Shown here in pieces: positions 1 through 6,185 of a stretch of 6,185 bases of DNA. Numbering within the stretch: the stretch's first letter is position 1; each line of letters opens with the position of its first letter. The notes beneath the pieces were generated by a model. The model was not told the origin of the DNA, did not search any database, and was given only the letters and a program-made list of their open reading frames with translations. The stretch comes from Bacteroidota bacterium. GTDB lineage: Bacteria > Bacteroidota > Rhodothermia > Rhodothermales > UBA10348. The DNA is taken from contig JAAZVD010000097.1 of assembly GCA_018623785.1 (NCBI GenBank), forward strand, positions 1 to 6,185, given 5' to 3'. A program made the position numbers and the translations under genes.

Positions 1-302
1 CCATGCTCGAATCCGTCCATATCCTTGCCGGTGTCATAGACGCGTTCCGAAAAGGCTGCCTGGTAAGAATCGAAGCCGATCGTGAGCGCTGCCGCGAGCT
101 CCTTGAGCTCAATCCATCCATTGCCACGGCCCTCAACCGCACGATCGGGTACGATTTGGCTTCGAAAGTGGCCAAGAAATCCGCCGCCGAGAAGAAATCA
201 GTGCGGGATGTGGTCCTTGAGATGGCCCTTTTGGATGAGGCCACGCTGAATGATGTGTTGGACGTGCGTCATATGACGGAGCCCGGAGTACCCGGCGAAT
301 GA
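1..302 (+). CDS. Class II fumarase/aspartase-family lyase, C-terminal fragment (5' end outside window)
   Basis: Only the last 100 or so codons are present; the frame is open to the window edge, and full-length members have about 460 residues, so the catalytic core lies upstream. The visible part matches the C-terminal helical domain of the fumarase C/aspartase family: an ES-x-LL-like opening (ESVHILAGVIDAF), a short IEADRERCRELLE helix, the typical TALNRTIGYDLASKVAKK block (compare the family's ALNPxIGYxxAAKxAK), and a final LLDEATLNDVLDVRHMTEPG segment. Family members reversibly add water or ammonia to fumarate in the cytoplasm. The residues that separate fumarase from aspartase are not visible, and the MTEPG ending fits either, so I give no gene symbol; FumC-type fumarase is the more common case. 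The stop codon TGA at 300-302 overlaps the ATG at 299, one possible start of the next gene, which suggests co-transcription. Confidence 0.85.
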   Translation, partial: MLESVHILAGVIDAFRKGCLVRIEADRERCRELLELNPSIATALNRTIGYDLASKVAKKSAAEKKSVRDVVLEMALLDEATLNDVLDVRHMTEPGVPGE

Positions 303-1555
303 CGGTTCCAGGTGCCGACGCATACCCTTTCGGAACTGAGCCCCCATGGACGCACTCCCTTTGCAGGGGATTGACCGTTCTCGAGCTGGCCAGTGTGTTG
401 GCCGGTCCAAGTGCTGGTCAGTTCTTCGCCGAACTCGGTGCGCGCGTCATCAAGGTAGAGAATCCGTCCACCCGGGGAGATGTAACACGGACTTGGTGCG
501 TACCCGGGGAAGCCGACTCCGATCGAACGTCCTATTTCCATGCCTGTAACTGGGGCAAGGAATCGATCGCTCTTGACCTGAAGAGTGAGGCAGGTATCAG
601 CGTCATGCATGAACTGGTAGCCGCGTCCGACATCGTTATCAGCAACTTCGTCCCGCGGGCCGCGCGCAAACTCAAGGCCGACTATGAGACCTTGCGATCG
701 GTCAATCCGGGTATCATCCTCGGATCGATCATCGGATACCACCCTGATTCGGACAGGCCCGGTTATGATGCCATCATCCAGGCCGAAGCGGGCTACTACT
801 ACCTGAACGGAGACCCCCGATCGGCGGACCTACACCCCATGAAGATGCCTGTGCCCCTCATGGACAATTTGGCGGGGCATCAGCTTAAACAGGCCTTGTT
901 GATGGCCTTGCTGCGCAAAGCATCCACGGGAAAAGGTGCACACGTAACGATAAGCCTTTACGATGCAGCTGTCTGTGCCCTGACCAATCAGGCAACAGGT
1001 TGGTTGGTTGCCGGACGTGTTCCTGAACCGCTAGGATCGGAACATCCCAACATTGCGCCCTACGGTGCGGTATACCAGACATCCGACGAAAAAGCACTCG
1101 TACTTGCCGTAGGCACTGATCGCCAACTCCTCAGCTTGTGCGACATCCTGAACCTCCCCGATCTGGCAACTGACAGACGATTCCGTCACAATCAGGATCG
1201 GATAGCCCACCGGAAGGAGCTCAAAGAACTACTCCAGAGAGCGATACAGCGGTTTGACAGGGATGTCCTTCTGGCAGCGTGCAAAGCGGCAGGCATCCCA
1301 GCCGGAGCGGTTCGGAGGATAAACGAGGTCTTTGACGAGACGCCAGACCATCTGCTTCTTCCCGGTCCGGACGGAGCCGCCCGGGGCGTACGCGAGACAG
1401 CTATCTGGCCTCCATCAGCGCCCGAAAAGCTGGATCAGCTGGCCTATCCTCCTGCCTATGCAGCCGATACGGAGCGTGTGCTCTCGGATGTTCTGAAAAA
1501 GAGCACCGAAGACATTCGCTCGTTGCTTTCAGCAGGAGCTGGGGAGCAAGCCTGA
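299..1555 (+). CDS. Class III CoA-transferase, CaiB/BaiF family
   Basis: This 418-residue protein should move CoA between a CoA thioester and a free carboxylic acid through an aspartyl-CoA mixed anhydride in the cytoplasm. The family signature starts at residue 24: GLTVLELASVLAGPSAGQFF, then ELGARVIKVENP and GDVTRTW (residues 45-66). The likely catalytic aspartate is Asp157 in RPGYDAIIQAEAG, equivalent to the active-site Asp of formyl-CoA transferase. GKGAHVTISLYDAAV (211-225) and HPNIAPYGAVYQT (249-261) are further family blocks. The C-terminal third is the usual variable helical part ending in a KSTEDIRSLL helix. Substrates cannot be read from the sequence. The start at 299 overlaps the upstream stop and has GGAG at 285-288, ten bases ahead. 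However, the first 23 residues do not resemble the family, whereas another frame starting at 346 does; a one-base indel at 366-369 is possible (see findings). The gene converges with the cytochrome gene, 13 bp away. Confidence 0.9.
   Translation: MTVPGADAYPFGTEPPWTHSLCRGLTVLELASVLAGPSAGQFFAELGARVIKVENPSTRGDVTRTWCVPGEADSDRTSYFHACNWGKESIALDLKSEAGISVMHELVAASDIVISNFVPRAARKLKADYETLRSVNPGIILGSIIGYHPDSDRPGYDAIIQAEAGYYYLNGDPRSADLHPMKMPVPLMDNLAGHQLKQALLMALLRKASTGKGAHVTISLYDAAVCALTNQATGWLVAGRVPEPLGSEHPNIAPYGAVYQTSDEKALVLAVGTDRQLLSLCDILNLPDLATDRRFRHNQDRIAHRKELKELLQRAIQRFDRDVLLAACKAAGIPAGAVRRINEVFDETPDHLLLPGPDGAARGVRETAIWPPSAPEKLDQLAYPPAYAADTERVLSDVLKKSTEDIRSLLSAGAGEQA
346..369 (+). other. Possible frameshift site at the CoA-transferase N-terminus (G run 366-369)
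   Basis: An ATG at 346 reads MDALPLQG in a frame other than that of the main gene. Reading the GGGG run at 366-369 as GGG would make this frame continue as MDALPLQGLTVLELASV, exactly the compact N-terminus expected of CaiB/BaiF proteins. The product would be about 402 residues. As the sequence stands, the 346 frame continues as GIDRSRAG and stays out of frame with the family signature. This may be a sequencing or assembly error in a homopolymer, a real mutation compensated by the start at 299, or coincidence. Confidence 0.45.
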
Positions 1556-1568
1556 TTCAGAACCGCGC

Positions 1569-2078
1569 TCACGGCACCACCGCCGTCGAGTCCATGTCAG
1601 GGACACCGAGACGGTTTTGTAAATCCGAGGCCAGGAACAGGCCACGTTCCCCGTCCGCAGCACGGACACGAGCCACTTCGTCCGGGAGCACAGGGTCGGC
1701 ATCGTTTTCAAAGGAGGAGCGCACGAACGTCAATACCGCCGCCACTTGCTCATCCGTCAGAAAGCCGTGGGGTGCCATGGCATTGTTGTAGGTCTGACCC
1801 TGGACCTCGATTGGCCCCTGCATCCCGTATAGAACGAGACGAATAAGCCGACCCTTATCTCCATTGACCCACTCCGTACCTCTGATCGGCGGAAAGGCCC
1901 TCTCGATACCGTTACCCTCTGCCTGATGACACTGTGCACAGTAGCGGGTATAGATTTGCTGTCCGGTAACCGGTGTCGGCTGGGGCTGACAACCCGTGGA
2001 TACGGCAATCATGGTCAGCATAAACAGCGCTCCGAATACGAACGAGGCAAAAGAGGTTTGGGTAGAGCTTGGTTTCAT
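1569..2078 (-). CDS. Small c-type cytochrome, probable lipoprotein
   Basis: This is a mono-heme class I cytochrome c of 169 residues, exported and probably anchored by lipid at the cell surface or periplasmic face of a membrane, acting as an electron carrier. The N-terminus has a hydrophobic segment (about residues 10-28) ending in STGC with Cys30 as the probable lipidated residue; the lipobox is imperfect, so an uncleaved anchor is possible. A Gln/Pro linker follows, then the heme site CAQCH at 47-51. The likely distal ligand is Met101 in NNAMAPHG, followed by LTDEQVAAVLTFVRSSF, the usual closing helix. About 40 residues after this helix (charged, ending in VPDMDSTAVVP) lie outside the fold. 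I chose the ATG at 2078 because AGGA (2087-2084) lies five bases ahead. The ATG at 2084 adds two residues and gives a 4-bp overlap with the MOSC stop, but has no such site. Its redox partner is unknown. Confidence 0.9.
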   Translation of the reverse strand: MKPSSTQTSFASFVFGALFMLTMIAVSTGCQPQPTPVTGQQIYTRYCAQCHQAEGNGIERAFPPIRGTEWVNGDKGRLIRLVLYGMQGPIEVQGQTYNNAMAPHGFLTDEQVAAVLTFVRSSFENDADPVLPDEVARVRAADGERGLFLASDLQNRLGVPDMDSTAVVP

Positions 2079-2080
2079 GG

Positions 2081-2584
2081 TCATCCTATGATGTGTAAGG
2101 CATCTCCCTGCTTCAGCGTTCCACCCTGAACAACAGAGAAGAGGGCGCCCCTCAATGTCAGTTCCGAGACTGCTTTACGCGCTTCCTCTGAGATACGCGC
2201 TGCAAACAGCGTGCAGGGACGATGCACCTTCTGGGCCCTTTCAAGGATTACCGAGGGCCCGATACAAATCTTCGTCCCAGGCTGAAGTTGTCTCAAGTCG
2301 AGACCTTCTACAACAAGATTGTCTCCGGGTGTGTCGACGGTGGTACCCAAGGCGTGAAGGACCTCCCATGCGACCGCGGTCACTTCACGCCCCGGAATTC
2401 GCTCACCCTTCCACCAATCCTTTTTGTGGTGATCTCCAACCAAGCCAACACCCTTCGCTACCACGGCTTCCTCCACCTGTGCGTGGACTCCCACTGCCGG
2501 CTTCTGGATGATCGCGTGTAGACAGGCAGGTCCAGGGTAAATCAGACGGCTTAAACGATCCGTCAGGGATGCCGTGTCGGTCAT
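2081..2584 (-). CDS. MOSC-domain protein
   Basis: This 167-residue protein is almost entirely one MOSC (molybdenum cofactor sulfurase C-terminal) domain, a beta-barrel family thought to bind or carry sulfur for metal-sulfur cluster or molybdenum-cofactor chemistry. Visible family features in order: a KGVGLVGDHH segment (44-53, compare GLEGDRH), GREVTAVAWEVLHAL (65-79, compare RQVTLI), GDNLVVEGLDLRQLQPGTK (87-105, compare GENLxxxGLDLxxLxxG), the conserved Cys124 in HRPC, and a closing LRGALFSVVQGGTLKQGD. Cys124 is the expected sulfur-binding residue. There is no signal peptide, so it is probably cytoplasmic. The reading frame stays open upstream to an ATG at 2695, which would add 37 residues and overlap ppk1 by 23 bp. 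I prefer 2584: GGGA (2595-2592) lies seven bases ahead, and the extra residues look unlike a domain. The stop is 2 bp from the cytochrome start. The substrate is unknown. Confidence 0.85.
   Translation of the reverse strand: MTDTASLTDRLSRLIYPGPACLHAIIQKPAVGVHAQVEEAVVAKGVGLVGDHHKKDWWKGERIPGREVTAVAWEVLHALGTTVDTPGDNLVVEGLDLRQLQPGTKICIGPSVILERAQKVHRPCTLFAARISEEARKAVSELTLRGALFSVVQGGTLKQGDALHIIG
2084..2087 (-). promoter_or_regulatory. Ribosome-binding site deciding the cytochrome start
   Basis: AGGA on the minus strand sits five bases ahead of the ATG at 2078. For the alternative ATG at 2084 the same bases touch or overlap the start codon, so they could not serve it. The site overlaps the end of the MOSC gene, consistent with translational coupling of the two genes. 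Confidence 0.55.
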
Positions 2585-2591
2585 AGTCGAT

Positions 2592-2595
2592 TCCC
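2592..2595 (-). promoter_or_regulatory. Ribosome-binding site supporting the MOSC start at 2584
   Basis: GGGA on the minus strand is seven bases ahead of the ATG at 2584. It directly follows one arm (2596-2602) of a 7-bp inverted repeat, so a hairpin there could affect access to it. Confidence 0.45.
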
Positions 2596-2640
2596 GTGAT
2601 GGTTCCTTGGGGGGCTTGGGGCCGAGCGCTCTTCCATCAC
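2596..2640. repeat. 7-bp inverted repeat in the ppk1-MOSC spacer
   Basis: GTGATGG at 2596-2602 is the exact reverse complement of CCATCAC at 2634-2640. The 31 bases between them include the 8-bp palindrome GAGCGCTC at 2624-2631 and a G-rich run on the plus strand (C-rich in the transcript). No T run follows on the minus strand, so it is not an intrinsic terminator. It may be a hairpin in the leader of the MOSC message or chance. Confidence 0.35.
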
Positions 2641-2672
2641 CCGCAGGGATAATTCTCAGCCTTTCCAGAAGA

Positions 2673-4895
2673 TTACAGATCCCAGGGCGGATCACTGATT
2701 CCCTTCATGCGCCGGGTCTCTTTCATGAACACCTGCTGGGTACCATGGATCCTGGTACCGTCTGTGTCGCTGCGGAGGCGATAGACACCCTCGGAATCCA
2801 ACTCCCATGTAGATGAACGATCGGCCAGACTGACTTCCAGAATACGCTGCAACCGCTGTCTGAGTCGCTTCTGTGCAATCTCAACGATGACCTCCACACG
2901 GTCGTCGAGATTCCGACGCTGCCAATCTGCACTTCCGATGAAGTAGCGGGGCTTGCCGTTGTTGCCGAACCCGTAAATGCGGCTGTGTTCCAGAAATCGA
3001 CCGATAATGCTGGTAACCCTGATATTTTCCGAAAAACGGGGTACACCGGGTCGCAGTCGACAATGACCACGGATGATCAGGTCGATGTCGACACCCGCCT
3101 GCGAAGCACCATACAACGCATTGATGATGATGGGATCATCAAGTGCATTCATTTTGGCAACGATACGTCCGTTGTTATGGGCCTTTTGGTGGGCTATCTC
3201 CTCCTCGATGCGATCCAGGAAGAACTGCCGCATATCCCTCGGCGCCACAATCAACTTCTTGTAGTGCTGCTCAGGTGAATACCCGGTCAGGTAATGGAAC
3301 AGATTGACCAGATCATCACCCGTTCGCCGCGAGCGTGTCAGCAAACCAAGGTCGGTATACAATTTGGCCGTGGAGGGATGGTAATTCCCCGTGCCGATAT
3401 GACAATAGGTGCGCAGAGCCTGCCCCTCGCGGCGCACAACAAGAGTGGTCTTGCAATGGGTTTTGAGACCTACCAACCCGTAGGTAACGTGTACGCCATG
3501 CTGCTCCAGCATCTGGCCCCACTCAATGTTGTTCTGTTCGTCAAAACGCGCCTTTACTTCCACCAGCACGGCCACCTGCTTCCCGGCATCAGCAGCTCTC
3601 AGTAACGCCTTGACCACAGGTGATTCATCCGAAGTGCGATACAGGGTCTGTTTGATGGCCACGACGTCTGGATCAGCCGCTGCTTCCTCGATAAAACGAA
3701 GCACAGTGGTTGCAAAGGACTCATAAGGATGATGTACCAGGAGGTCTCCCTGCCTAAGGATCTCAAAAATATTCAGGCGATCCTTGACCTCGCCTTCGTG
3801 AAGGAGCCGCGTCGGTGTAACGGGGTCCCACGGCTCGTATTTGAACTCGGGGCGATCCAAATCGGCAAATTGGCTGACAGAACCGAGATCCAGATCACCT
3901 TCGACCATATAGACATCCTCGGGCTGCAGGGACAGCTCGCGGGAAAGTAACTCAAGAACCTCCTGCGGTATATCGGGGGTAACCTCCAATCGCACGATAG
4001 GTGCGAACCGACGTTCTTGAAGCTCCTCCGAAATCATCTCGATGAGATCGTCGGCAACTTCCTCGTCGCGTTTCAAGTCTGCATTTCGTGTGATGCGAAA
4101 CGGATGAACGCCCACCACCTTCATGCCCCGAAACAGCTCCCCCACATTATGAGCGATGAGCTCTTCGAGTGGTACCCATCCAGACCCGTTTGGGAGCTCA
4201 ACCCATCGTCCTTGACTCGTCGGGACCTTTATCCGAGCAAAATGCTCTGTTTTACGCCCCGGATGTTTAAGCGTAACGGCCAGCGACAAACTCAGATTGG
4301 AGATGAACGGAAAGGGGTGACCTGGGTCCACTGCCAGCGGCGTCAAAACTGGGAAGATGTGGGTCAGAAAGTATTTCTGCAGCCATTCCTTCTGCCGCTC
4401 CGTGCACGCCTCGTAGGATAGAACGTGCAAGCCAGCCTCCCGTGCAAGAGAGGGCTTCAGGTCTTCTTCCCATGTCCGTGACAGTGCACGATTCATTTCC
4501 AGAACCGCCTCGCGAGCGAGACGCAGCTGCTCTCCGGGGGTCCGTCCATCAGGAGATGGGCGCTGTACACCGGCTGCGAGCTGTCGTTTGAGACCACCCA
4601 TCCGTTTCCGAAAAAACTCGTCCAGATTGGTGAAGGCTATGGACAGGAATCGAAGCCGCTCGAGAAGAGGCACGCGCTCGTCCCGTGCCTGGTGGAGCAC
4701 TCGCCAGTTGAAATCCAGCCAACTCAACTCCCTGTTGAACAGGAGTCGATGGCTACCCTCGAGTGTGGAACCGGTTATGGCATGTGGCTGTGTCGCGCGG
4801 GGTATCACACTAAGCAGCTGATAGGAGTCTTCGGTGCCAACGGAGCGAAGATCCTCGGGGGCCATGCCCGGGTCGGATTTTGGGGACGTTTGCAT
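2673..4895 (-). CDS. ppk1: Polyphosphate kinase 1 (PPK1)
   Basis: This 740-residue enzyme reversibly moves the terminal phosphate of ATP onto inorganic polyphosphate and is usually membrane-associated. The N-terminal domain begins at LLFNRELSWLDFNWRVLHQA (51-70). The catalytic residues known from E. coli PPK all occur at a constant offset of 45: Arg420 (QTLYRTSDESP) and Arg450 (EVKARFDEQNN) for Arg375 and Arg405, which bind magnesium and phosphate; His480 in GLKTHCK for the phosphorylated His435; His499 in CHIGTGNYHPSTAKLYTD for His454; and His637 in LEHSRIYGFG for His592. The enzyme is therefore predicted to be active. The offset reflects an N-terminal extension of about 45 residues, mostly polar. 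The ATG at 4895 is the first start after an in-frame stop; a second ATG at 4865 is possible, and neither has a clear ribosome-binding site. The gene begins 26 bp after the dnaG stop, which suggests one operon. Confidence 0.97.
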   Translation of the reverse strand: MQTSPKSDPGMAPEDLRSVGTEDSYQLLSVIPRATQPHAITGSTLEGSHRLLFNRELSWLDFNWRVLHQARDERVPLLERLRFLSIAFTNLDEFFRKRMGGLKRQLAAGVQRPSPDGRTPGEQLRLAREAVLEMNRALSRTWEEDLKPSLAREAGLHVLSYEACTERQKEWLQKYFLTHIFPVLTPLAVDPGHPFPFISNLSLSLAVTLKHPGRKTEHFARIKVPTSQGRWVELPNGSGWVPLEELIAHNVGELFRGMKVVGVHPFRITRNADLKRDEEVADDLIEMISEELQERRFAPIVRLEVTPDIPQEVLELLSRELSLQPEDVYMVEGDLDLGSVSQFADLDRPEFKYEPWDPVTPTRLLHEGEVKDRLNIFEILRQGDLLVHHPYESFATTVLRFIEEAAADPDVVAIKQTLYRTSDESPVVKALLRAADAGKQVAVLVEVKARFDEQNNIEWGQMLEQHGVHVTYGLVGLKTHCKTTLVVRREGQALRTYCHIGTGNYHPSTAKLYTDLGLLTRSRRTGDDLVNLFHYLTGYSPEQHYKKLIVAPRDMRQFFLDRIEEEIAHQKAHNNGRIVAKMNALDDPIIINALYGASQAGVDIDLIIRGHCRLRPGVPRFSENIRVTSIIGRFLEHSRIYGFGNNGKPRYFIGSADWQRRNLDDRVEVIVEIAQKRLRQRLQRILEVSLADRSSTWELDSEGVYRLRSDTDGTRIHGTQQVFMKETRRMKGISDPPWDL

Positions 4896-4921
4896 ACAGG
4901 TAGTTCAGATTCTGAGCCAAC

Positions 4922-6185
4922 CTATACGGTTTCGATGAACTTTCGCTCCTTGACATTCTGCTCAAATCGCTTCAGTTCAACGAGTTTACGGTTCAATTCA
5001 TGCGTATCCCTGCCGTCTCTCTCCGCCTGGAAAATATCCTGTCGCAGTCGGTCCTCCCGCTCGCGCAGGCGGTGGAGCTTCAACAGAACCATGGCACCCG
5101 CCGCAGCCTCTGTCGCGTTTTCATCCAGCCCGGGAACGCGGATATTCTTACGCCGACCCCAGTTGTCTGAAGGTTGGTACTCTGTGGTAAGAATCTCAGC
5201 CGTCAGCGATCGGATATCCTCTTCAACCGTGTGAGACAGGAAGACGTCACGATTGAAGTCATCGGTTTCGTACTGGTTAACCAACATGGCTGCCATTCGG
5301 CGAGAGGGCCCCTCGGTAAAATCCGACAACGGCATGTTGCCCATGATCCATTCGATCATGTCCAACCCCCCTTCCAGCATCAATCGGAGAAGACGTTTTT
5401 CGGGCGGAAGCGGTGCCTGATCCTGGCCAGGACGTCGTTTCAATGCCGGTTCCTCAGAGGATACCGCTACTTTTCGGGCATCCCTGCGCTCCTGACGGAC
5501 TTCGGCGCGGCGCTCTCCGCGCCGCGCCGCCTCCATGACGGGCCGCAGCTGAATGTCCGGAATGTCCAGCACAGAGGCTGCCGTACGCAGGTACGACTCT
5601 CGAACCAGATCATCCGGTATCAGCGCCACCGACTGTACAATGGTTCGCTGCACCGCTGCTCGACCCTCTGGTGTCTCCATACTCCCGGCAGCCTTGGCAT
5701 TGGCATGAATGAAATCCACGAAATGCTGTCGCTGGTCACGCAGGTATGCCTCGAAGGCCGGACCGCCATGCGTGCGAACGTACGAATCAGGATCTTCGCC
5801 ATCCGGAAGCCTTACCGCATACGGGATCAGACCGCTCTTTAAGATCAGATCGATCCCCCGCAAGGCAGCCCGAAGACCAGCTTTGTCTGCATCATAGAGC
5901 AGAACAATGGTCTTTGCATATCGCGCCAGAACGGCAACCTGATCGGATGTCAATGCTGTACCCGAAGAGGCTACAACGTGCTGCACGCCAGCCTGATACA
6001 ACGAAATAACGTCTGTATACCCTTCAACAAGAATGGCCTCCTCCCGACTTCGGATCGCGTTTTTGGCATGGTAGAGCCCGTATAGCACGCGGCTCTTGCT
6101 GTAGACCGACGACTCCGGCGAGTTGATGTACTTGGGCTCATCATCTTCCCGAATGATGCGCCCACCGAACCCGAGTACCTTGCCA
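4922..6185 (-). CDS. dnaG: DNA primase DnaG, partial (N-terminus outside window)
   Basis: DnaG makes the RNA primers that start Okazaki fragments and works with the DnaB helicase. About 420 residues are visible, beginning at GKVLGFGGRIIRED and PKYINSPES, the end of the catalytic core's N-terminal subdomain. The zinc-binding domain and roughly 210 residues lie beyond the window edge. The TOPRIM domain follows: ILVEGYTDVISLYQAG carries the glutamate (visible residue 54; codon 6025-6023), and LLYDADKAGLRAALRG carries the two metal-binding aspartates (98 and 100). Their spacing equals that of E. coli Glu265, Asp309 and Asp311. LPDGEDPDSYVRTHGG is another family block. A basic, Arg-rich linker (about visible residues 215-255) leads to the C-terminal helicase-binding region, which ends in a long charged, probably coiled helix (HRLREREDRLRQDIFQAERD) and the terminus KFIETV. 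The GTG at 6088 is an internal valine, not a start: the frame is open to the window edge with clear DnaG homology. Confidence 0.97.
   Translation of the reverse strand, partial: GKVLGFGGRIIREDDEPKYINSPESSVYSKSRVLYGLYHAKNAIRSREEAILVEGYTDVISLYQAGVQHVVASSGTALTSDQVAVLARYAKTIVLLYDADKAGLRAALRGIDLILKSGLIPYAVRLPDGEDPDSYVRTHGGPAFEAYLRDQRQHFVDFIHANAKAAGSMETPEGRAAVQRTIVQSVALIPDDLVRESYLRTAASVLDIPDIQLRPVMEAARRGERRAEVRQERRDARKVAVSSEEPALKRRPGQDQAPLPPEKRLLRLMLEGGLDMIEWIMGNMPLSDFTEGPSRRMAAMLVNQYETDDFNRDVFLSHTVEEDIRSLTAEILTTEYQPSDNWGRRKNIRVPGLDENATEAAAGAMVLLKLHRLREREDRLRQDIFQAERDGRDTHELNRKLVELKRFEQNVKERKFIETV
5503..5529. repeat. Perfect 11-bp GC-only inverted repeat within dnaG
   Basis: CGGCGCGGCGC at 5503-5513 and GCGCCGCGCCG at 5519-5529 are exact reverse complements around a 5-base loop (TCTCC). 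The transcript could form a very stable hairpin. It lies in the region coding for the Arg/Ala-rich linker between the primase core and the C-terminal domain. No T run follows on the minus strand, so it is not a standard terminator. It could be a by-product of GC-rich Arg and Ala codons. Confidence 0.6.

Noticed and set aside
269..742. A 157-codon open frame on the minus strand opposite the start of the CoA-transferase gene
   Set aside because: It is antisense to a well-supported gene, its translation shows no recognisable domain, and its length is explained by codon bias of the real frame.
1571..1586. Small hairpin (ACGGC...GCCGT) near the convergent gene ends, considered as a terminator
   Set aside because: The stem is only 5 bp, no T run follows on either strand, and it lies inside the end of the cytochrome coding region.
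2155..2521. Two plus-strand open frames of about 100-118 codons opposite the MOSC gene
   Set aside because: The minus-strand frame carries clear MOSC motifs, while these translations are rich in Pro, Arg and Ser without any domain, as expected of shadow frames.
2585..2695. N-terminal extension of the MOSC protein from the ATG at 2695
   Set aside because: It would overlap ppk1 by 23 bp, and the extra 37 residues look unlike a protein domain. The start at 2584 has a ribosome-binding site; the frame is open, however, so the longer form is not excluded.
4905..4915. Short palindrome TCAGA-T-TCTGA in the dnaG-ppk1 spacer
   Set aside because: Five-base arms around one base are common by chance; no second copy or neighbouring promoter element was seen.
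4692..5234. A 180-codon plus-strand open frame spanning the dnaG-ppk1 junction
   Set aside because: It lies opposite two confidently identified genes, and its Ser/Arg-rich translation shows no family resemblance.
1..6185. Possibility of a defence system, mobile element or other undescribed system
   Set aside because: All six genes belong to known housekeeping or metabolic families, and no transposase, integrase, toxin, direct-repeat array or tRNA-end attachment site was seen.

Overview
The window holds six protein-coding genes, packed tightly, with no RNA gene, mobile element, CRISPR array or long non-coding stretch. Two genes lie on the plus strand at the left: the 3' end of a class II fumarase/aspartase-family gene, then a complete class III (CaiB/BaiF) CoA-transferase gene. 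Four lie on the minus strand and read right to left: dnaG (5' part cut by the window edge), ppk1, a MOSC-domain protein gene, and a gene for a small lipoprotein-like c-type cytochrome. The two blocks converge, with only 13 bp between the stop codons at 1555 and 1569.

Organism: a bacterium with fairly GC-rich DNA, an aerobic-type cytochrome c that appears to be membrane-anchored, and mostly weak Shine-Dalgarno sites. The wording of the primase TOPRIM region and the lipoprotein cytochrome suggest the Bacteroidota/Rhodothermota/Balneolota group. This is a tentative inference from memory of protein families, not a computed placement.

Layout. Positions 1-302 encode the fumarase-like C-terminus. 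Positions 299-1555 encode the CoA-transferase; a run of four G at 366-369 may mark a one-base frameshift near its N-terminus. Positions 1569-2078 encode the cytochrome, and 2081-2584 the MOSC protein. An 88-bp spacer (2585-2672) contains an inverted repeat that abuts the MOSC ribosome-binding site. Positions 2673-4895 encode polyphosphate kinase 1, with every recognised catalytic residue present. A 26-bp spacer follows, then positions 4922-6185 encode primase from just before the TOPRIM domain to the C-terminus.

The minus-strand genes are spaced like one transcription unit (gaps of 26, 88 and 2 bp), which would join replication priming, polyphosphate synthesis, a sulfur-carrier-type MOSC protein and an electron carrier. 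No single pathway links these four, so shared transcription is better supported than shared function. I see no convincing undescribed system here. The points most worth checking are the possible frameshift in the CoA-transferase and the dnaG-ppk1-MOSC-cytochrome linkage.
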